Below are positions 41,740-50,325 of a stretch of DNA of 64,000 bases, piece after piece. The number at the start of each line of letters is the position of its first letter. Position 1 is the first letter of the stretch. The position numbers and the translations under genes are program-made. Origin of the DNA: Palleniella intestinalis (GTDB lineage: Bacteria; Bacteroidota; Bacteroidia; Bacteroidales; Bacteroidaceae). Location: the NCBI RefSeq assembly GCF_013166595.1, contig NZ_JABKKG010000008.1:96182-160181 (forward strand). The letters run 5' to 3'. The notes under the pieces were generated by a model that was not told where the DNA came from, did not search any database, and saw only the letters and a program-made list of their open reading frames with translations.

Positions 41740-43125
41740 TTAAATGTTTGCCTTTATGAGCTCCATGAGACGCTCCACAGCCTCTTCGGCAGGGATGTTC
41801 TTCTGCACGCACTCCTTCTGCTTGTAGAGGGAGACGCGGCCCGGACCTGCTCCGACATAGCCGAAATCAGCGTCTGCCATTTCACCCGGACCATTGACAA
41901 TGCAGCCCATGATGCCGATTTTCAGTGTCTTGAAACGGCTGTCGTGCTCCGCTTCGCTGTTCACGGCCTCCTTGATGCGTGCTATTGTCGACTGAAGGTC
42001 ATAGAGCGTGCGGCCGCAACCCGGGCAAGAGATGAACTCAGGTTTGGTGAAACGTACGCGTGCCGCCTGCAAGATGCTGTCGGCAAGGGCAGTGAGGTCG
42101 GTGTCAAGAAGTGTGGAATGGTTCTCTATGACAAGGTCTTTCGCCTTGCCGTCGATAAGCAGTGCACCTGCCGACATTGCCGCTTTCAGCTGCAAATCCT
42201 CAAGATTGTCCTCGTTGAACGACAGGAAAAGTGTGCCGTCGGTTATGACAGCGTTTTCCCTTTTCTCAGCACATTCTGCGATTGCAGCCACGAGTTTTTT
42301 TGCCACAGGTATCTCGCATTCAGGCTCTTCGGAGAGACTCACACGGATTGTGTCGCCTATTCCTTCGGTCAGGAGTGCTCCGATGCCCACGGCAGACTTG
42401 ATTCTGCCGTCCTCACCCTCACCGGCTTCCGTCACTCCGAGGTGCAACGGGTAGTGCATGTCCTCCTTGTCCATGGCTTCGACAAGCAGGCGCACGCTCT
42501 GCACCATGACCACTGTGTTGGACGCTTTTATGGAGATGACGACATCGTTGAAGTCCTCCTTGCGGCAGATGCGCAGGAATTCGAGGCACGACTCGACGAT
42601 TCCGGCAGGAGTGTCACCGTAGCGTGACATGATGCGGTCGGACAGTGAACCGTGGTTTACGCCTATGCGCACGGCTGTGTTGTGCTCGCGGCAGATGTTG
42701 AGGAACGGCACAAACCTGTTCTCTATCTTACGCAGTTCTGCCGCATATTCCTCGTCCGTGTATTCCAACTGCTTGAAAGTCCTTGCCGGATCGACATAGT
42801 TTCCGGGATTCACACGCACTTTTTCACAGTAAAGTGCCGCTGTGTCCGCCACGTTTGCATTGAAATGCACGTCGGCAACGAGAGGAGTCATTATGCCTTC
42901 TGCCTTGAGTGCCGCAGAGATGTTGCACATGTTCTCCGCCTCACGGTTGCCCTGCGTTGTCAGGCGGACAAGCTCTCCACCGGCAGCTACGATGCGTTTT
43001 GCCTGTTCGATGCAAGCCACCGTGTCGTTGGTGTTGGTGGTTGTCATCGACTGCACACGTATCGGGTTGTCACCACCTATGGCGGTTGTGCCGACACGTG
43101 TGACGGTAGTCCTTCTTCTTTCCAT
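41740..43125 (-). CDS. ispG: 4-Hydroxy-3-methylbut-2-enyl diphosphate synthase
   Basis: A 461-aa iron-sulfur enzyme of the MEP isoprenoid pathway. The TIM-barrel part has GGDNPIRVQSMTTTNTND, LVADVHFNANVA, KVRVNPGNY, RIGVNHGSL and HLGVTEAGEGEDGRIKSAVG; the [4Fe-4S] domain has ISCPGCGRTLYDLQ and GIMGCIVNGPGEMADADFGY. About 90 residues (CAEKRENAVITDGTLFLSFN to TALADSILQAARVRF) sit between them. That is more than in the ~370-aa E. coli form and less than in ~600-aa three-domain forms, so the insert domain is intermediate or reduced. purE lies upstream. Confidence 0.95.
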   Translation of the reverse strand: MERRRTTVTRVGTTAIGGDNPIRVQSMTTTNTNDTVACIEQAKRIVAAGGELVRLTTQGNREAENMCNISAALKAEGIMTPLVADVHFNANVADTAALYCEKVRVNPGNYVDPARTFKQLEYTDEEYAAELRKIENRFVPFLNICREHNTAVRIGVNHGSLSDRIMSRYGDTPAGIVESCLEFLRICRKEDFNDVVISIKASNTVVMVQSVRLLVEAMDKEDMHYPLHLGVTEAGEGEDGRIKSAVGIGALLTEGIGDTIRVSLSEEPECEIPVAKKLVAAIAECAEKRENAVITDGTLFLSFNEDNLEDLQLKAAMSAGALLIDGKAKDLVIENHSTLLDTDLTALADSILQAARVRFTKPEFISCPGCGRTLYDLQSTIARIKEAVNSEAEHDSRFKTLKIGIMGCIVNGPGEMADADFGYVGAGPGRVSLYKQKECVQKNIPAEEAVERLMELIKANI

Positions 43126-43135
43126 AGTCCGCTTA

Positions 43136-43645
43136 TCAGTTAGTCTTGTAAGTGAACTTCACTTCGGCGAGGTCCTGATTGGCCTTCTCTATCTTTTTGC
43201 AGAGAGAAGCCTTGTAGTCAGCGAGACGTTCTGCCACGGCAGTGTCGGAGAGGGCTATCATCTCCATGGCAAGGATGGCCGCGTTGAGTGCCGCATTGAC
43301 GCCAACGGTGGCGACAGGGATTCCCGGCGGCATCTGGATTATGGAGTACATGGCGTCCACACCGTCAAGCACGCTGCCCTTGATAGGCACACCTATGACA
43401 GGAAGTGTAGTGGATGCAGCGATGACTCCCGGCAGTGCGGCAGCCATTCCGGCAGCGGCGATAATCACTTTTATGCCACGTGCGGCAGCGTTCTTTGCGA
43501 ATTCCTCTACTGCATCAGGAGTGCGGTGGGCGGAGAGAGCATTCACCTCGAAAGGAATCTGCTGCTCGTCGAGGAACTTCATAGCCTTTTCCATTACCGG
43601 CAGGTCGCTTGTGCTGCCCATGATGATTGATACCAATGGTTTCAT
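43136..43645 (-). CDS. purE: N5-carboxyaminoimidazole ribonucleotide mutase
   Basis: A 169-aa class I PurE: PLVSIIMGSTSDLPVMEKAM, EVNALSAHRTPDAVEEFAKN, VIIAAAGMAAALPGVIAAST, LPVIGVPIKGSVLDGVDAMY and IQMPPGIPVATVGVNAALNA. It converts N5-CAIR to CAIR in purine synthesis. The conserved Ser, His and Arg of the SAHR motif are intact. It ends 10 nt before ispG, so the two are likely co-transcribed. Confidence 0.97.
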   Translation of the reverse strand: MKPLVSIIMGSTSDLPVMEKAMKFLDEQQIPFEVNALSAHRTPDAVEEFAKNAAARGIKVIIAAAGMAAALPGVIAASTTLPVIGVPIKGSVLDGVDAMYSIIQMPPGIPVATVGVNAALNAAILAMEMIALSDTAVAERLADYKASLCKKIEKANQDLAEVKFTYKTN

Positions 43646-43710
43646 GTTTCTGTAGTTTTTATTGTTGTTTTATGTTGTTTTTGCGTTTGTTGCTGTCTGT
43701 TTTTCGGGTG

Positions 43711-44328
43711 TTATATTATAAGCACCACAAAGAATGTTGTGACAAAGCCCACGAGAAAGCCTGTGCATATCTCGGAGAGGGTGTGCAGGCGGAGCAGCAT
43801 TCGTGCCGTTCCGAGCAGTCCGGCGATGATTATGAGCACGGAGAGCCACCATATTGCGTTGAATCCGAATATGAATGAGAATGCCGCCACGCCGCCTGTC
43901 ATACCGCCAATTGCCGCCATGTGGGTGGACACTTTCAGCCAATTGTTAATCATTGCGCAGACAACCTGCACGAAGAGTGCCGCCACGATGATGGCAGACA
44001 TGAAATGCGGGAAGTGCATCCACCGCATTATGTGGTAGCAGGCGAGGTAGGAGAGGATGGAGATGATGTAGGGTATCATGCGTTTCTCCCGCTTTCCGAG
44101 GTGGTAGAGTGACCATCCGTGGTACTTTCGGTAGGAGTGTATGAGCACCGTCGGCAGCAGTATGGTGAAGAAATATGTTGTTATGACGACATACAGCTTA
44201 TACTGCCACGGCAGGAGGCTCAGGTAGCTGAATGCGAACAGTGCTATCATTCCCACGATGGGAAGATAGAACGGTGTGAAAAGCAGTGACAGCATGCGTG
44301 CCACGGGGATTAGTTTCTTCTCGGACAT
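43711..44328 (-). CDS. PAP2-like integral membrane protein
   Basis: A 205-aa protein with about six membrane helices. The residues KVSTHMAAIGG and RMLLRLHTLSEICTGFLVGF fall where PAP2 phosphatases have their PSGH and SRxxxxxHxxxD motifs, but the Gly of SGH and the last Asp are replaced (STHM; HTLSE). Known PAP2 proteins of this size dephosphorylate lipid phosphates such as undecaprenyl pyrophosphate; activity here is uncertain. It is upstream of purE, 65 nt away. Confidence 0.65.
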   Translation of the reverse strand: MSEKKLIPVARMLSLLFTPFYLPIVGMIALFAFSYLSLLPWQYKLYVVITTYFFTILLPTVLIHSYRKYHGWSLYHLGKREKRMIPYIISILSYLACYHIMRWMHFPHFMSAIIVAALFVQVVCAMINNWLKVSTHMAAIGGMTGGVAAFSFIFGFNAIWWLSVLIIIAGLLGTARMLLRLHTLSEICTGFLVGFVTTFFVVLII

Positions 44329-44442
44329 CTTGCTCTTTTTGGCGTGTGTTATGTATTGTTGTTGCGGTTTTCTTCTTTATTTGTTGAGGTTGGAATCGGA
44401 GTCTTCTGCCTTTGTCCGGTAATTATTGCTTGTCCTCATTTT

Positions 44443-44471
44443 CAATTGCGACCGCAGTGTGGACGCAATTG
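44443..44471. terminator. Inverted repeat in the rpoN-PAP2 gap
   Basis: CAATTGCG (44443-44450) is inverted at 44464-44471 with a 13-nt loop. It could terminate rpoN transcription on the minus strand. Nothing else stands out in the 278-nt gap 44329-44606. Confidence 0.35.
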
Positions 44472-44606
44472 GGTAAAGCCTGTAGAATTGGCGGCACAGT
44501 GCTTCTTTTCCCATGATTTGTTTACTTATGGATTATGTGTAGGACCTTGCTTGCTCCTATTATAATATATATGCGTTTGCAACATAAAGTGAGAGGGATG
44601 AAAGCC

Positions 44607-46061
44607 TTATTTCCTCAATCTTGCGGAAGGGATGCCCATCTGTTCACGGTACTTCGCTATCGTACGGCGGGCGATAGGGTAGCCTTTCTCGGTCATGAGG
44701 GTGACAAGTTTCTCATCGGAGAGAGGGCGTTTCTTGTCCTCGTTGTCAATGATTTCCTTCAAGGCAGCCTTGATTACCTTTGTCGCTGTAACTTCTCCGT
44801 CCTTTGTCTCGTAGCCTTCGGAGAAGAAATGCCTTAGGGAGAATGTGCCCCACGGTGTCTGCACATATTTCTCACGGCTCACTCTGGAGATTGTGGAGAT
44901 GTCAAGTCCCGTGCGTTCGGCCACGTTCTTCAGCACCATGGGTCGCAAGTCGTTCTCGTCCCCGCTAAGAAAATACGGGCGCTGCATCTTGATTATCGCG
45001 TCCATTGTGGTCACAAGTGTTGCGTTGCGTTGCTTCAAAGCATCTATGTACTGCCGTGCGCTCTCCACATTGTTGCGTGTGAAGTCGTAAGCCTCCTTCT
45101 CCTCGCGCGTCATCTGTGTGCCACTCATCTCGTTTATAAGTTCTTCGTCCTCCTTCACGACATGGAGCTGCGGCACGCGACCATTGTTCAGTTCGAAGGA
45201 AATGTCACCGTCATAATCCACATGGACAATGAAATCCGGCGTAATCTGCTGCATGGAACGCCCCTGAGTCTCACCAAGAGCCGCGCCCGGCTTAGGGTTC
45301 AGGCGGTGGCGTATCTCACGCCTGATGTCCTCAGCCTGTGCTTCAGACAGATGAAGGGTCTTGCCGATACGCTCCCAACGGTTGTTGCTGAAGTCGTCAT
45401 AGCATTCGTTGATGATGCGGTACATGAGCATTGTCTGCGGCGTTGCCGTCATTCTTTCCACCTGAACGAGCAGGCATTCCTTCAGATTCCTGGTGCCTAT
45501 GCCGGCAGGGTCAAACTCCTGAAGGCGCAGAAGGACAGCTTCTATCTCGTCAGGCTCCACGAAAAGGTTCTCATAGATGGCGAGTTCGTCGGCGATAGTC
45601 TGCAAATCCTTGCGCAGAAGTCCGTCATCGTCAAGGGAGCAGATGAGATATTCCATTATCCGGTGCTCATCTTCGGTAAGTTCCTCGAGGTTCATCTGCT
45701 CATTGAGGATGTCGATGAATGACACTGTGTTCCCATCCTCCACCGTCCTTTCCTCACCATTGCCGCCGTAAGGCAACCTGTCGTCCTTGCCCATAAGGTC
45801 AAGAGCGTCGTTCAAGGCGTCCTCCCTCCGCTCCTCCTCGTCACTCTTTCCCGGTGTCTCGGAAGGCATGTCCGCCGCCTCGCGGTCATCATAGTCAGGT
45901 TCGAGGGAAGGGTTTGTGTCCAGTTCCCGCAGCACATTGTCCTCCAGTTGTGCAAGAGGCATCTCCAGCATCTTCACCACAAGCACTTGCTGTGCTGACA
46001 GATGCTGTTGCAGAAGCTGCCGCTGCTCCTGTTTCTGTATGTTGGAAAGGCTTTGTTTCAT
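44607..46061 (-). CDS. rpoN: RNA polymerase sigma-54 factor
   Basis: A 484-aa sigma-54. Region I is Gln/Leu-rich (QKQEQRQLLQQHLSAQQVLV, KMLEMPLAQLEDNVLRELDT), region II acidic, region III includes a core-binding part (LQEFDPAGIGTRNLKECLLV) and the DNA-binding helix-turn-helix (AERTGLDISTISRVSREKYV, TPWGTFSLRHFFSEG). The RpoN box ARRTIAKYREQMGIPSARLR is at the C terminus. It reads promoters of the -24/-12 type and needs an AAA activator, none of which is seen here. Confidence 0.97.
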   Translation of the reverse strand: MKQSLSNIQKQEQRQLLQQHLSAQQVLVVKMLEMPLAQLEDNVLRELDTNPSLEPDYDDREAADMPSETPGKSDEEERREDALNDALDLMGKDDRLPYGGNGEERTVEDGNTVSFIDILNEQMNLEELTEDEHRIMEYLICSLDDDGLLRKDLQTIADELAIYENLFVEPDEIEAVLLRLQEFDPAGIGTRNLKECLLVQVERMTATPQTMLMYRIINECYDDFSNNRWERIGKTLHLSEAQAEDIRREIRHRLNPKPGAALGETQGRSMQQITPDFIVHVDYDGDISFELNNGRVPQLHVVKEDEELINEMSGTQMTREEKEAYDFTRNNVESARQYIDALKQRNATLVTTMDAIIKMQRPYFLSGDENDLRPMVLKNVAERTGLDISTISRVSREKYVQTPWGTFSLRHFFSEGYETKDGEVTATKVIKAALKEIIDNEDKKRPLSDEKLVTLMTEKGYPIARRTIAKYREQMGIPSARLRK

Positions 46062-46115
46062 AGTGGATTATTGGTTTTGGGTTGTTGGTTTTAGGTTATG
46101 GGATGTGGCGGTTGT

Positions 46116-46165
46116 CATGGGAAATCATGTTGAACCATGCGTTATAATGGTACATCATGATACTC
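46116..46165. repeat. 10-bp-period CATG array upstream of rpoN
   Basis: CATG at 46116, 46126 and 46136, AATG at 46146 and CATG at 46156; exact 10-bp phase over five units. It lies 55 nt upstream of the rpoN start, between it and the preceding co-directional gene. Confidence 0.8.
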
Positions 46166-46201
46166 CACTACCTACAACCTTCAACTCACAACCTCAAAGA
46201 T

Positions 46202-46858
46202 TCACTTCCAGTAGCACTCCAATTGCCGTGCCATGTTTGACAGGACAGTAGGGTCGTCATAAGCATATTTCTCCCAAATCTTCCTGCATGGCTCAAGCAA
46301 AGGGTCGTCGCAATCCTCCGGGGTCTGTACAAATGGGTCGCAATGGAGGTAGATTCCGAGTACATAGGCAACGTCCTCGGCGCGTATGTCAAGGAGTTTC
46401 GCCAGTTCCTTCACGTCAGGTGTCTCCGCCACCATTGTCGTAGGGATAAGTTGGAAGTACAGGTCAAGAATCATGACGAGCATAACCGGAGTGATCAGCG
46501 GGCGTCCTGTGAGTTGTGCCGTAGGAGCGTTGACAGGGCGGAAGTCCAGTTCGAAGGTCTCGTTCACCTTCACATCGTCATAAAATTCGCCGGCATTTCC
46601 CATACCGTTCAGTGCGCGCAGCTTCTTGCAAGTCAGCGAAAGCCGCTTCGGATTCCTGCCGACGGTCGCCATGAACCTTTCCAATGATGGTGGCAACTGC
46701 TGCCGTAGGGAGAACATCTTCTGGTAGATGACCTGCGGCGGTATGTGCAGTTCGAGAGCCAGTCGCACAGTGTCGCGCGAGTACATAGGCTTTATGCCTT
46801 CCGGTTTCTTTTGGTAAAGCTGTACCACAAGAGGCCAAAGTTCGTCTGTCCAAGTCAT
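46202..46858 (-). CDS. Conserved hypothetical protein upstream of rpoN
   Basis: A 218-aa soluble helical protein. I do not recognise a named family. Segments that look conserved are MTWTDELWPLVVQLYQKKPE, YQKMFSLRQQLPPSLERFM, GRPLITPVMLVMILDLYFQL and VLGIYLHCDPFVQTPEDCDD. No signal peptide, metal site or membrane segment is evident. It is flanked on both sides by 10-bp-period CATG arrays and is oriented with rpoN and sufE. Confidence 0.65.
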   Translation of the reverse strand: MTWTDELWPLVVQLYQKKPEGIKPMYSRDTVRLALELHIPPQVIYQKMFSLRQQLPPSLERFMATVGRNPKRLSLTCKKLRALNGMGNAGEFYDDVKVNETFELDFRPVNAPTAQLTGRPLITPVMLVMILDLYFQLIPTTMVAETPDVKELAKLLDIRAEDVAYVLGIYLHCDPFVQTPEDCDDPLLEPCRKIWEKYAYDDPTVLSNMARQLECYWK

Positions 46859-46903
46859 ATCGTGGTTGTAGGTTATGGGTTAATGATGGAGTCAGAGGGT
46901 TGT

Positions 46904-47002
46904 CGTGACGCGGCATTGCTTTCATGATGTAGTGTCATGCGCCATGATATAGCGTCCTGCACCATGATGTAACATGTTTCAACAGGATGAATCATGGTGC
47001 AA
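46904..47002. repeat. 10-bp-period CATG array, sufE-hypothetical gap
   Basis: From CGTG 46904 and CATT 46914, then CATG-type tetramers at 46923, 46943, 46953 (CGTC), 46963, 46973, 46983 (CAGG) and 46993. Phase is exactly 10 bp from 46923 on. Confidence 0.8.
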
Positions 47003-47028
47003 AAGCAACACAACAACCCCATTAATTT

Positions 47029-47448
47029 CTATCCTTTCTGCGAAAGGGCAAGTGCATACATGCGGATTTTCTTCACCATGGCGAGGAGACCGTTTGAGCG
47101 TGTAGGCGACAGATGGTCCTTGAGTCCTATTTCCTCGATGAAGTAAAGGTCGGCATCGAGTATCTCTTTCGGTGTGTGGTCGTTAAGGACACGGATAAGA
47201 AGGGCGATGATTCCCTTCACAATGAGTGCGTCGCTCTCCGCCTGAAGGTGGAGAAGTCCGTCGCGCATGTCCGCCTGCAGCCACACACGGCTCTGGCATC
47301 CGTCGATGAGATTGTCGTCAGTCTTGTACTTGTCCTCCAATGGTTCCTGTTCGTTGCCGAGGTCGATGAGCAGCTGGTATTTGTCCATCCAGTCGTCAAA
47401 GTCCTGGAATTCCTCGATTACTTCGTCTTGTATTTCGTTGATTGTCAT
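47029..47448 (-). CDS. sufE: SufE-family protein
   Basis: A 139-aa sulfur acceptor for cysteine desulfurase in iron-sulfur cluster assembly. Evidence: INEIQDEVIEEFQDFDDWMD, YQLLIDLGNEQEPLEDKYKT, the active-site Cys in NLIDGCQSRVWLQADM, and SDALIVKGIIALLIRVLNDH with LTPTRSNGL-like GLKDHLSPTRSNGLLAMVKK at the end. No suf operon or desulfurase is nearby. It follows the U32 peptidase gene after a 9-bp-period array. Confidence 0.93.
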   Translation of the reverse strand: MTINEIQDEVIEEFQDFDDWMDKYQLLIDLGNEQEPLEDKYKTDDNLIDGCQSRVWLQADMRDGLLHLQAESDALIVKGIIALLIRVLNDHTPKEILDADLYFIEEIGLKDHLSPTRSNGLLAMVKKIRMYALALSQKG

Positions 47449-47471
47449 GGTTGTTGGTGTTTTTTTTGTTG

Positions 47472-47557
47472 GGTCAGTAATGACAATTTTGTCAATACTG
47501 TCAGTTGTGAAAGCTCTGACAATACTGACAGTACTGTCATAACTGACAAAATTGATA
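47472..47557. repeat. 9-bp-period TGWCA array, U32-sufE gap
   Basis: GGTCA 47472, TGACA 47481, TGTCA 47490 and 47499, then a disturbed stretch, then TGACA 47517 and 47526, TGTCA 47535, TGACA 47544 and TGATA 47553. It starts 24 nt upstream of the sufE start codon. Confidence 0.82.
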
Positions 47558-47565
47558 ATGAAACT

Positions 47566-48840
47566 TTAACTCTTCTTCAGCACAAAGAGCTTGTCGCTCG
47601 GGCGCACTTTCTCCGGCACGGGGATGCTCACACGCCGGCCTTTCTCCGCCTTTTCCACCGACTTGAGGTCAAACCTAATCTCCTCACACTCGAAGCGCAC
47701 GGCACCCGTTGTGGGGCCTGTAATGAGGAGAGTGTCGCCGACGGCTATCTCCTGCGCCTCGACCTGGAACTCCGCCACACCTATTTTGGAGAAATATTTT
47801 ATGGTCTTCGCGCTGTACACCTTCTTCTCCGTAGCCTTGGAACCATAGGAATCGTTCCACTCGCCGAGGGTCTGTCCCTGATAATAACCGTCCCAAAAGC
47901 CACGGTTGAAGACACGTGCGAGACGCTCGTCCCATTCATCTTTCCTTGCCTCGGTGAACTCTTTCGGGCAGCCCGTACCGGCATTACGGTGGTCGGAGAG
48001 CACGGCATTGATAGCCTCATTGTAGCATCGCACGACATTGTCCACATACTCCGGTCCGCGCGCCCTGCCCTCTATCTTGAACACTCGCACTCCGGCGTCC
48101 ATCATGCGGTCGATGAAACGGATGGTCTTGAGGTCCTTCGGTGACATGATGTACTTGTTGTCAATCTCCAGTTCGTTACCCGTCTCTATGTCCGTCACAC
48201 GGTAGCCGCGTCGGCAAATCTGCACACACTCGCCACGGTTGGCGGAGCGGTTGGCGTTTTGCAGTGAGAGATAACACTTTCCGGAGATTGCCATGCACAG
48301 CGCACCGTGGCAGAACATCTCGATGCGGAGCAAGTTTCCTGACGGGCCGCAGACATTCTGCTCCACAATCTGACGGTGGATTTCCGCCACCTGCTCCATG
48401 TTCAGCTCACGCGCAAGCACCACGACATCGGCAAACTGCGCATAGAATTTCGCCGCTTCGATGTTGGAGATGTTCAGCTGCGTGGACAGATGCACCTCCT
48501 GCCCTATGGAGCGCGCATAAGTCATGACAGCCACATCGCTGGCGATGACGGCAGAAATTTGTGCCGCCTTTGCCGCATCGACTATCCGGTGCATGGTCTC
48601 GATGTCCTCACCGTAGATGACTGTGTTCACCGTAAGGTACGATTTCAGCCCATGCTCGTGGCATGTCGCCGCTATTTCGTGCAGGTCGTCGATGGAAAAA
48701 GTCGATGCCGAATGCGCACGCATGTTAAGTTGCCCTATGCCGAAATACACCGATTGTGCTCCGGCGTTTATGGCAGCGGCGAGGGACTCGCGTGAGCCCA
48801 CGGGTGCCATTATCTCATATTCCAGTCTGTTTTCGTTCAT
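47566..48840 (-). CDS. U32-family peptidase/RlhA-like protein
   Basis: A 424-aa protein of the U32 family: LEYEIMAPVGSRESLAAAIN, AGAQSVYFGIGQLNMRAHSA, the signature RIEMFCHGALCMAISGKCYL, then SANRGECVQICRRGYRVT with Cys residues suited to an iron-sulfur cluster, and RFIDRMMDAGVRVFKIEGRA. Members act in collagenase-like proteolysis or in rRNA/tRNA hydroxylation (RlhA, TrhP); the single-domain length (about 420) is closer to the latter. Biochemical role not settled. Confidence 0.9.
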   Translation of the reverse strand: MNENRLEYEIMAPVGSRESLAAAINAGAQSVYFGIGQLNMRAHSASTFSIDDLHEIAATCHEHGLKSYLTVNTVIYGEDIETMHRIVDAAKAAQISAVIASDVAVMTYARSIGQEVHLSTQLNISNIEAAKFYAQFADVVVLARELNMEQVAEIHRQIVEQNVCGPSGNLLRIEMFCHGALCMAISGKCYLSLQNANRSANRGECVQICRRGYRVTDIETGNELEIDNKYIMSPKDLKTIRFIDRMMDAGVRVFKIEGRARGPEYVDNVVRCYNEAINAVLSDHRNAGTGCPKEFTEARKDEWDERLARVFNRGFWDGYYQGQTLGEWNDSYGSKATEKKVYSAKTIKYFSKIGVAEFQVEAQEIAVGDTLLITGPTTGAVRFECEEIRFDLKSVEKAEKGRRVSIPVPEKVRPSDKLFVLKKS

Positions 48841-48844
48841 AATG

Positions 48845-48852
48845 CAAAGATA
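48845..48852 (-). promoter_or_regulatory. -7 box of the U32 gene
   Basis: TATCTTTG on the minus strand, 4 nt upstream of the start codon, so the mRNA may be almost leaderless or the true start may be internal. Confidence 0.4.
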
Positions 48853-48939
48853 CTATTTTTAATTGGAAATTAAAAAGAATAGTCTTGAAAAAATCATCCT
48901 CGGCACATTTTTTTGCAAATGGCTGTGGCATGAAAAACC

Positions 48940-49027
48940 AAAGGTTACCTTTCATGGTGCGAAAGGTAACACTTTGCATGGTAAAAGGTAACGTTTTGCA
49001 CTGCGAAAGGTTACCTTTTGCCCGTAG
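48940..49027. repeat. 22-bp repeat array E (4 units)
   Basis: Units at 48940, 48962, 48984 and 49006; cores AAAGGTTACCTTT, AAAGGTAACACTTT, AAAGGTAACGTTTT and AAAGGTTACCTTTT. Divergent gene context, between the two promoters. Confidence 0.92.
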
Positions 49028-49130
49028 TTTTGTAACACACTGTGTGTTAACGCTTTAGCTATTGTTCTTGTATTATGTCGCTCTCTAAGCAGAAAAGTTC
49101 ACTAATAAAAAACATATTTTTCCTCACATG

Positions 49131-49163
49131 TTGCTCAACTCCAAATATTTTTTAGTAAATTTG
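49131..49163 (+). promoter_or_regulatory. Promoter of the exonuclease-RecQ-UvrD gene
   Basis: TAAATTTG (49156-49163) with TTG at 49131-49133, 22 nt upstream. The leader is about 60 nt and AT-rich. Confidence 0.55.
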
Positions 49164-49227
49164 CAAGCAAAAGAAAAACTATATATATCTTAATTTAAAG
49201 ACGAACTAATAATCATCTGAATACACG

Positions 49228-50325
49228 ATGTCATTGTGGAGCAGACTAATAGGAGGCAGGAAAACTGAAGATACAGATAATTTCTTCAGTGGTAATGCTG
49301 TACATGCACGGCTTAATCCGGAAAACTATGCCATAATAGATATAGAAGTGGGAGTAAAAGACCATAAAATCCATGACATAGGGGCATTGCGGCATGATGG
49401 CGCGACATTCCATAGAGCTTCAAAAAGCGAATTGCTTGAATTCTTGAAGGACACGGATTACCTCTGTGGGCATAACATTATCCACCATGATGCCAAATAC
49501 TTGTTTGGGGAGGATAAGTGCAGATGGGCATTGGTCGATACATTATATATCTCGCCATTGCTGTTCCCGGAACGCCCTTACCACAGGCTTGTCAAAGACG
49601 ACAAACTGATGACGGAGCAGATGAACAATCCTGTCAATGACTGTGAGAAAGCGGAAATCCTCCTGCATGATGAGATTGCCCACTGGCATGCGTTGCCGGA
49701 GGAGAAGCGCAGATTGTTCGCATCATTGCTGAAAGGGAAGAAAGAGTTTGAGGGCTTCCTAAGCATTGTTGGAGCAGAATATGCCGATGAGAAGCTCCCT
49801 GAACTGATAAAGCGACTGTATGCAGGAAGGATATGCCGAAACGCCGACATAGAATCTCTTGTCAAGGCACATCCTTGCGGATTGGCTTATGCTTTGGCAC
49901 TGGTTGACACAACGGACAGTCATTCTGTGACCCCGGGTTGGGTAATCCATAATTATCCGGAGGTGGAGTTCATTGTCAAGTTCCTGCGCAACACGCATTG
50001 TGCGGAAGGCTGTGACTATTGTTCCACACAAATGGATGTGCTGCACAACCTGAAGGTGTTTTTCGGCTATGACAAGTTCCGCACCTATGAGGGTGAACCC
50101 TTGCAGGAGAGGGCTGCCCAAGCAGCGGTGGATGGCAAGTCGCTGCTGGCAATATTCCCTACCGGCGGAGGAAAATCGCTGACATTCCAGCTGCCGGCAC
50201 TTATGGCAGGGCGTGCTGTCCATGGACTCACCATTGTCATCTCACCTTTGCAGTCGCTCATGAAAGACCAAGTCGACAATCTTGCCGACAGAGGCATTAC
50301 GGATGCTGTGACTATTAAATGTTAG
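49228..50325 (+). CDS. N-terminal part of a giant exonuclease-RecQ-UvrD helicase (split by frameshift)
   Basis: 365 aa up to a premature stop. Residues about 30-160 look like a DnaQ/DEDD 3'-5' exonuclease: AIIDIEVGV (D and E), LCGHNIIHHDAKYLFG (HN..D), YHRLVKDDKL and NNPVNDCEKA (D). From about 290 the RecQ helicase begins: EPLQERAAQAAVDGKSLLAI, Walker A FPTGGGKSLTFQLPAL and VISPLQSLMKDQVDNL. It breaks after GITDAVTIKC. Insertion of one base in the short A run at 50315-50319 would join it to the next frame at LLDPITRANA. Either a real disrupting mutation or a sequence error; no programmed slip site is evident. Confidence 0.85.
   Translation: MSLWSRLIGGRKTEDTDNFFSGNAVHARLNPENYAIIDIEVGVKDHKIHDIGALRHDGATFHRASKSELLEFLKDTDYLCGHNIIHHDAKYLFGEDKCRWALVDTLYISPLLFPERPYHRLVKDDKLMTEQMNNPVNDCEKAEILLHDEIAHWHALPEEKRRLFASLLKGKKEFEGFLSIVGAEYADEKLPELIKRLYAGRICRNADIESLVKAHPCGLAYALALVDTTDSHSVTPGWVIHNYPEVEFIVKFLRNTHCAEGCDYCSTQMDVLHNLKVFFGYDKFRTYEGEPLQERAAQAAVDGKSLLAIFPTGGGKSLTFQLPALMAGRAVHGLTIVISPLQSLMKDQVDNLADRGITDAVTIKC

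Noticed and set aside
48940..49027. CRISPR array
   Set aside because: The 22-bp units abut one another with no unique spacers, vary in sequence, number only four, and have no cas genes nearby.
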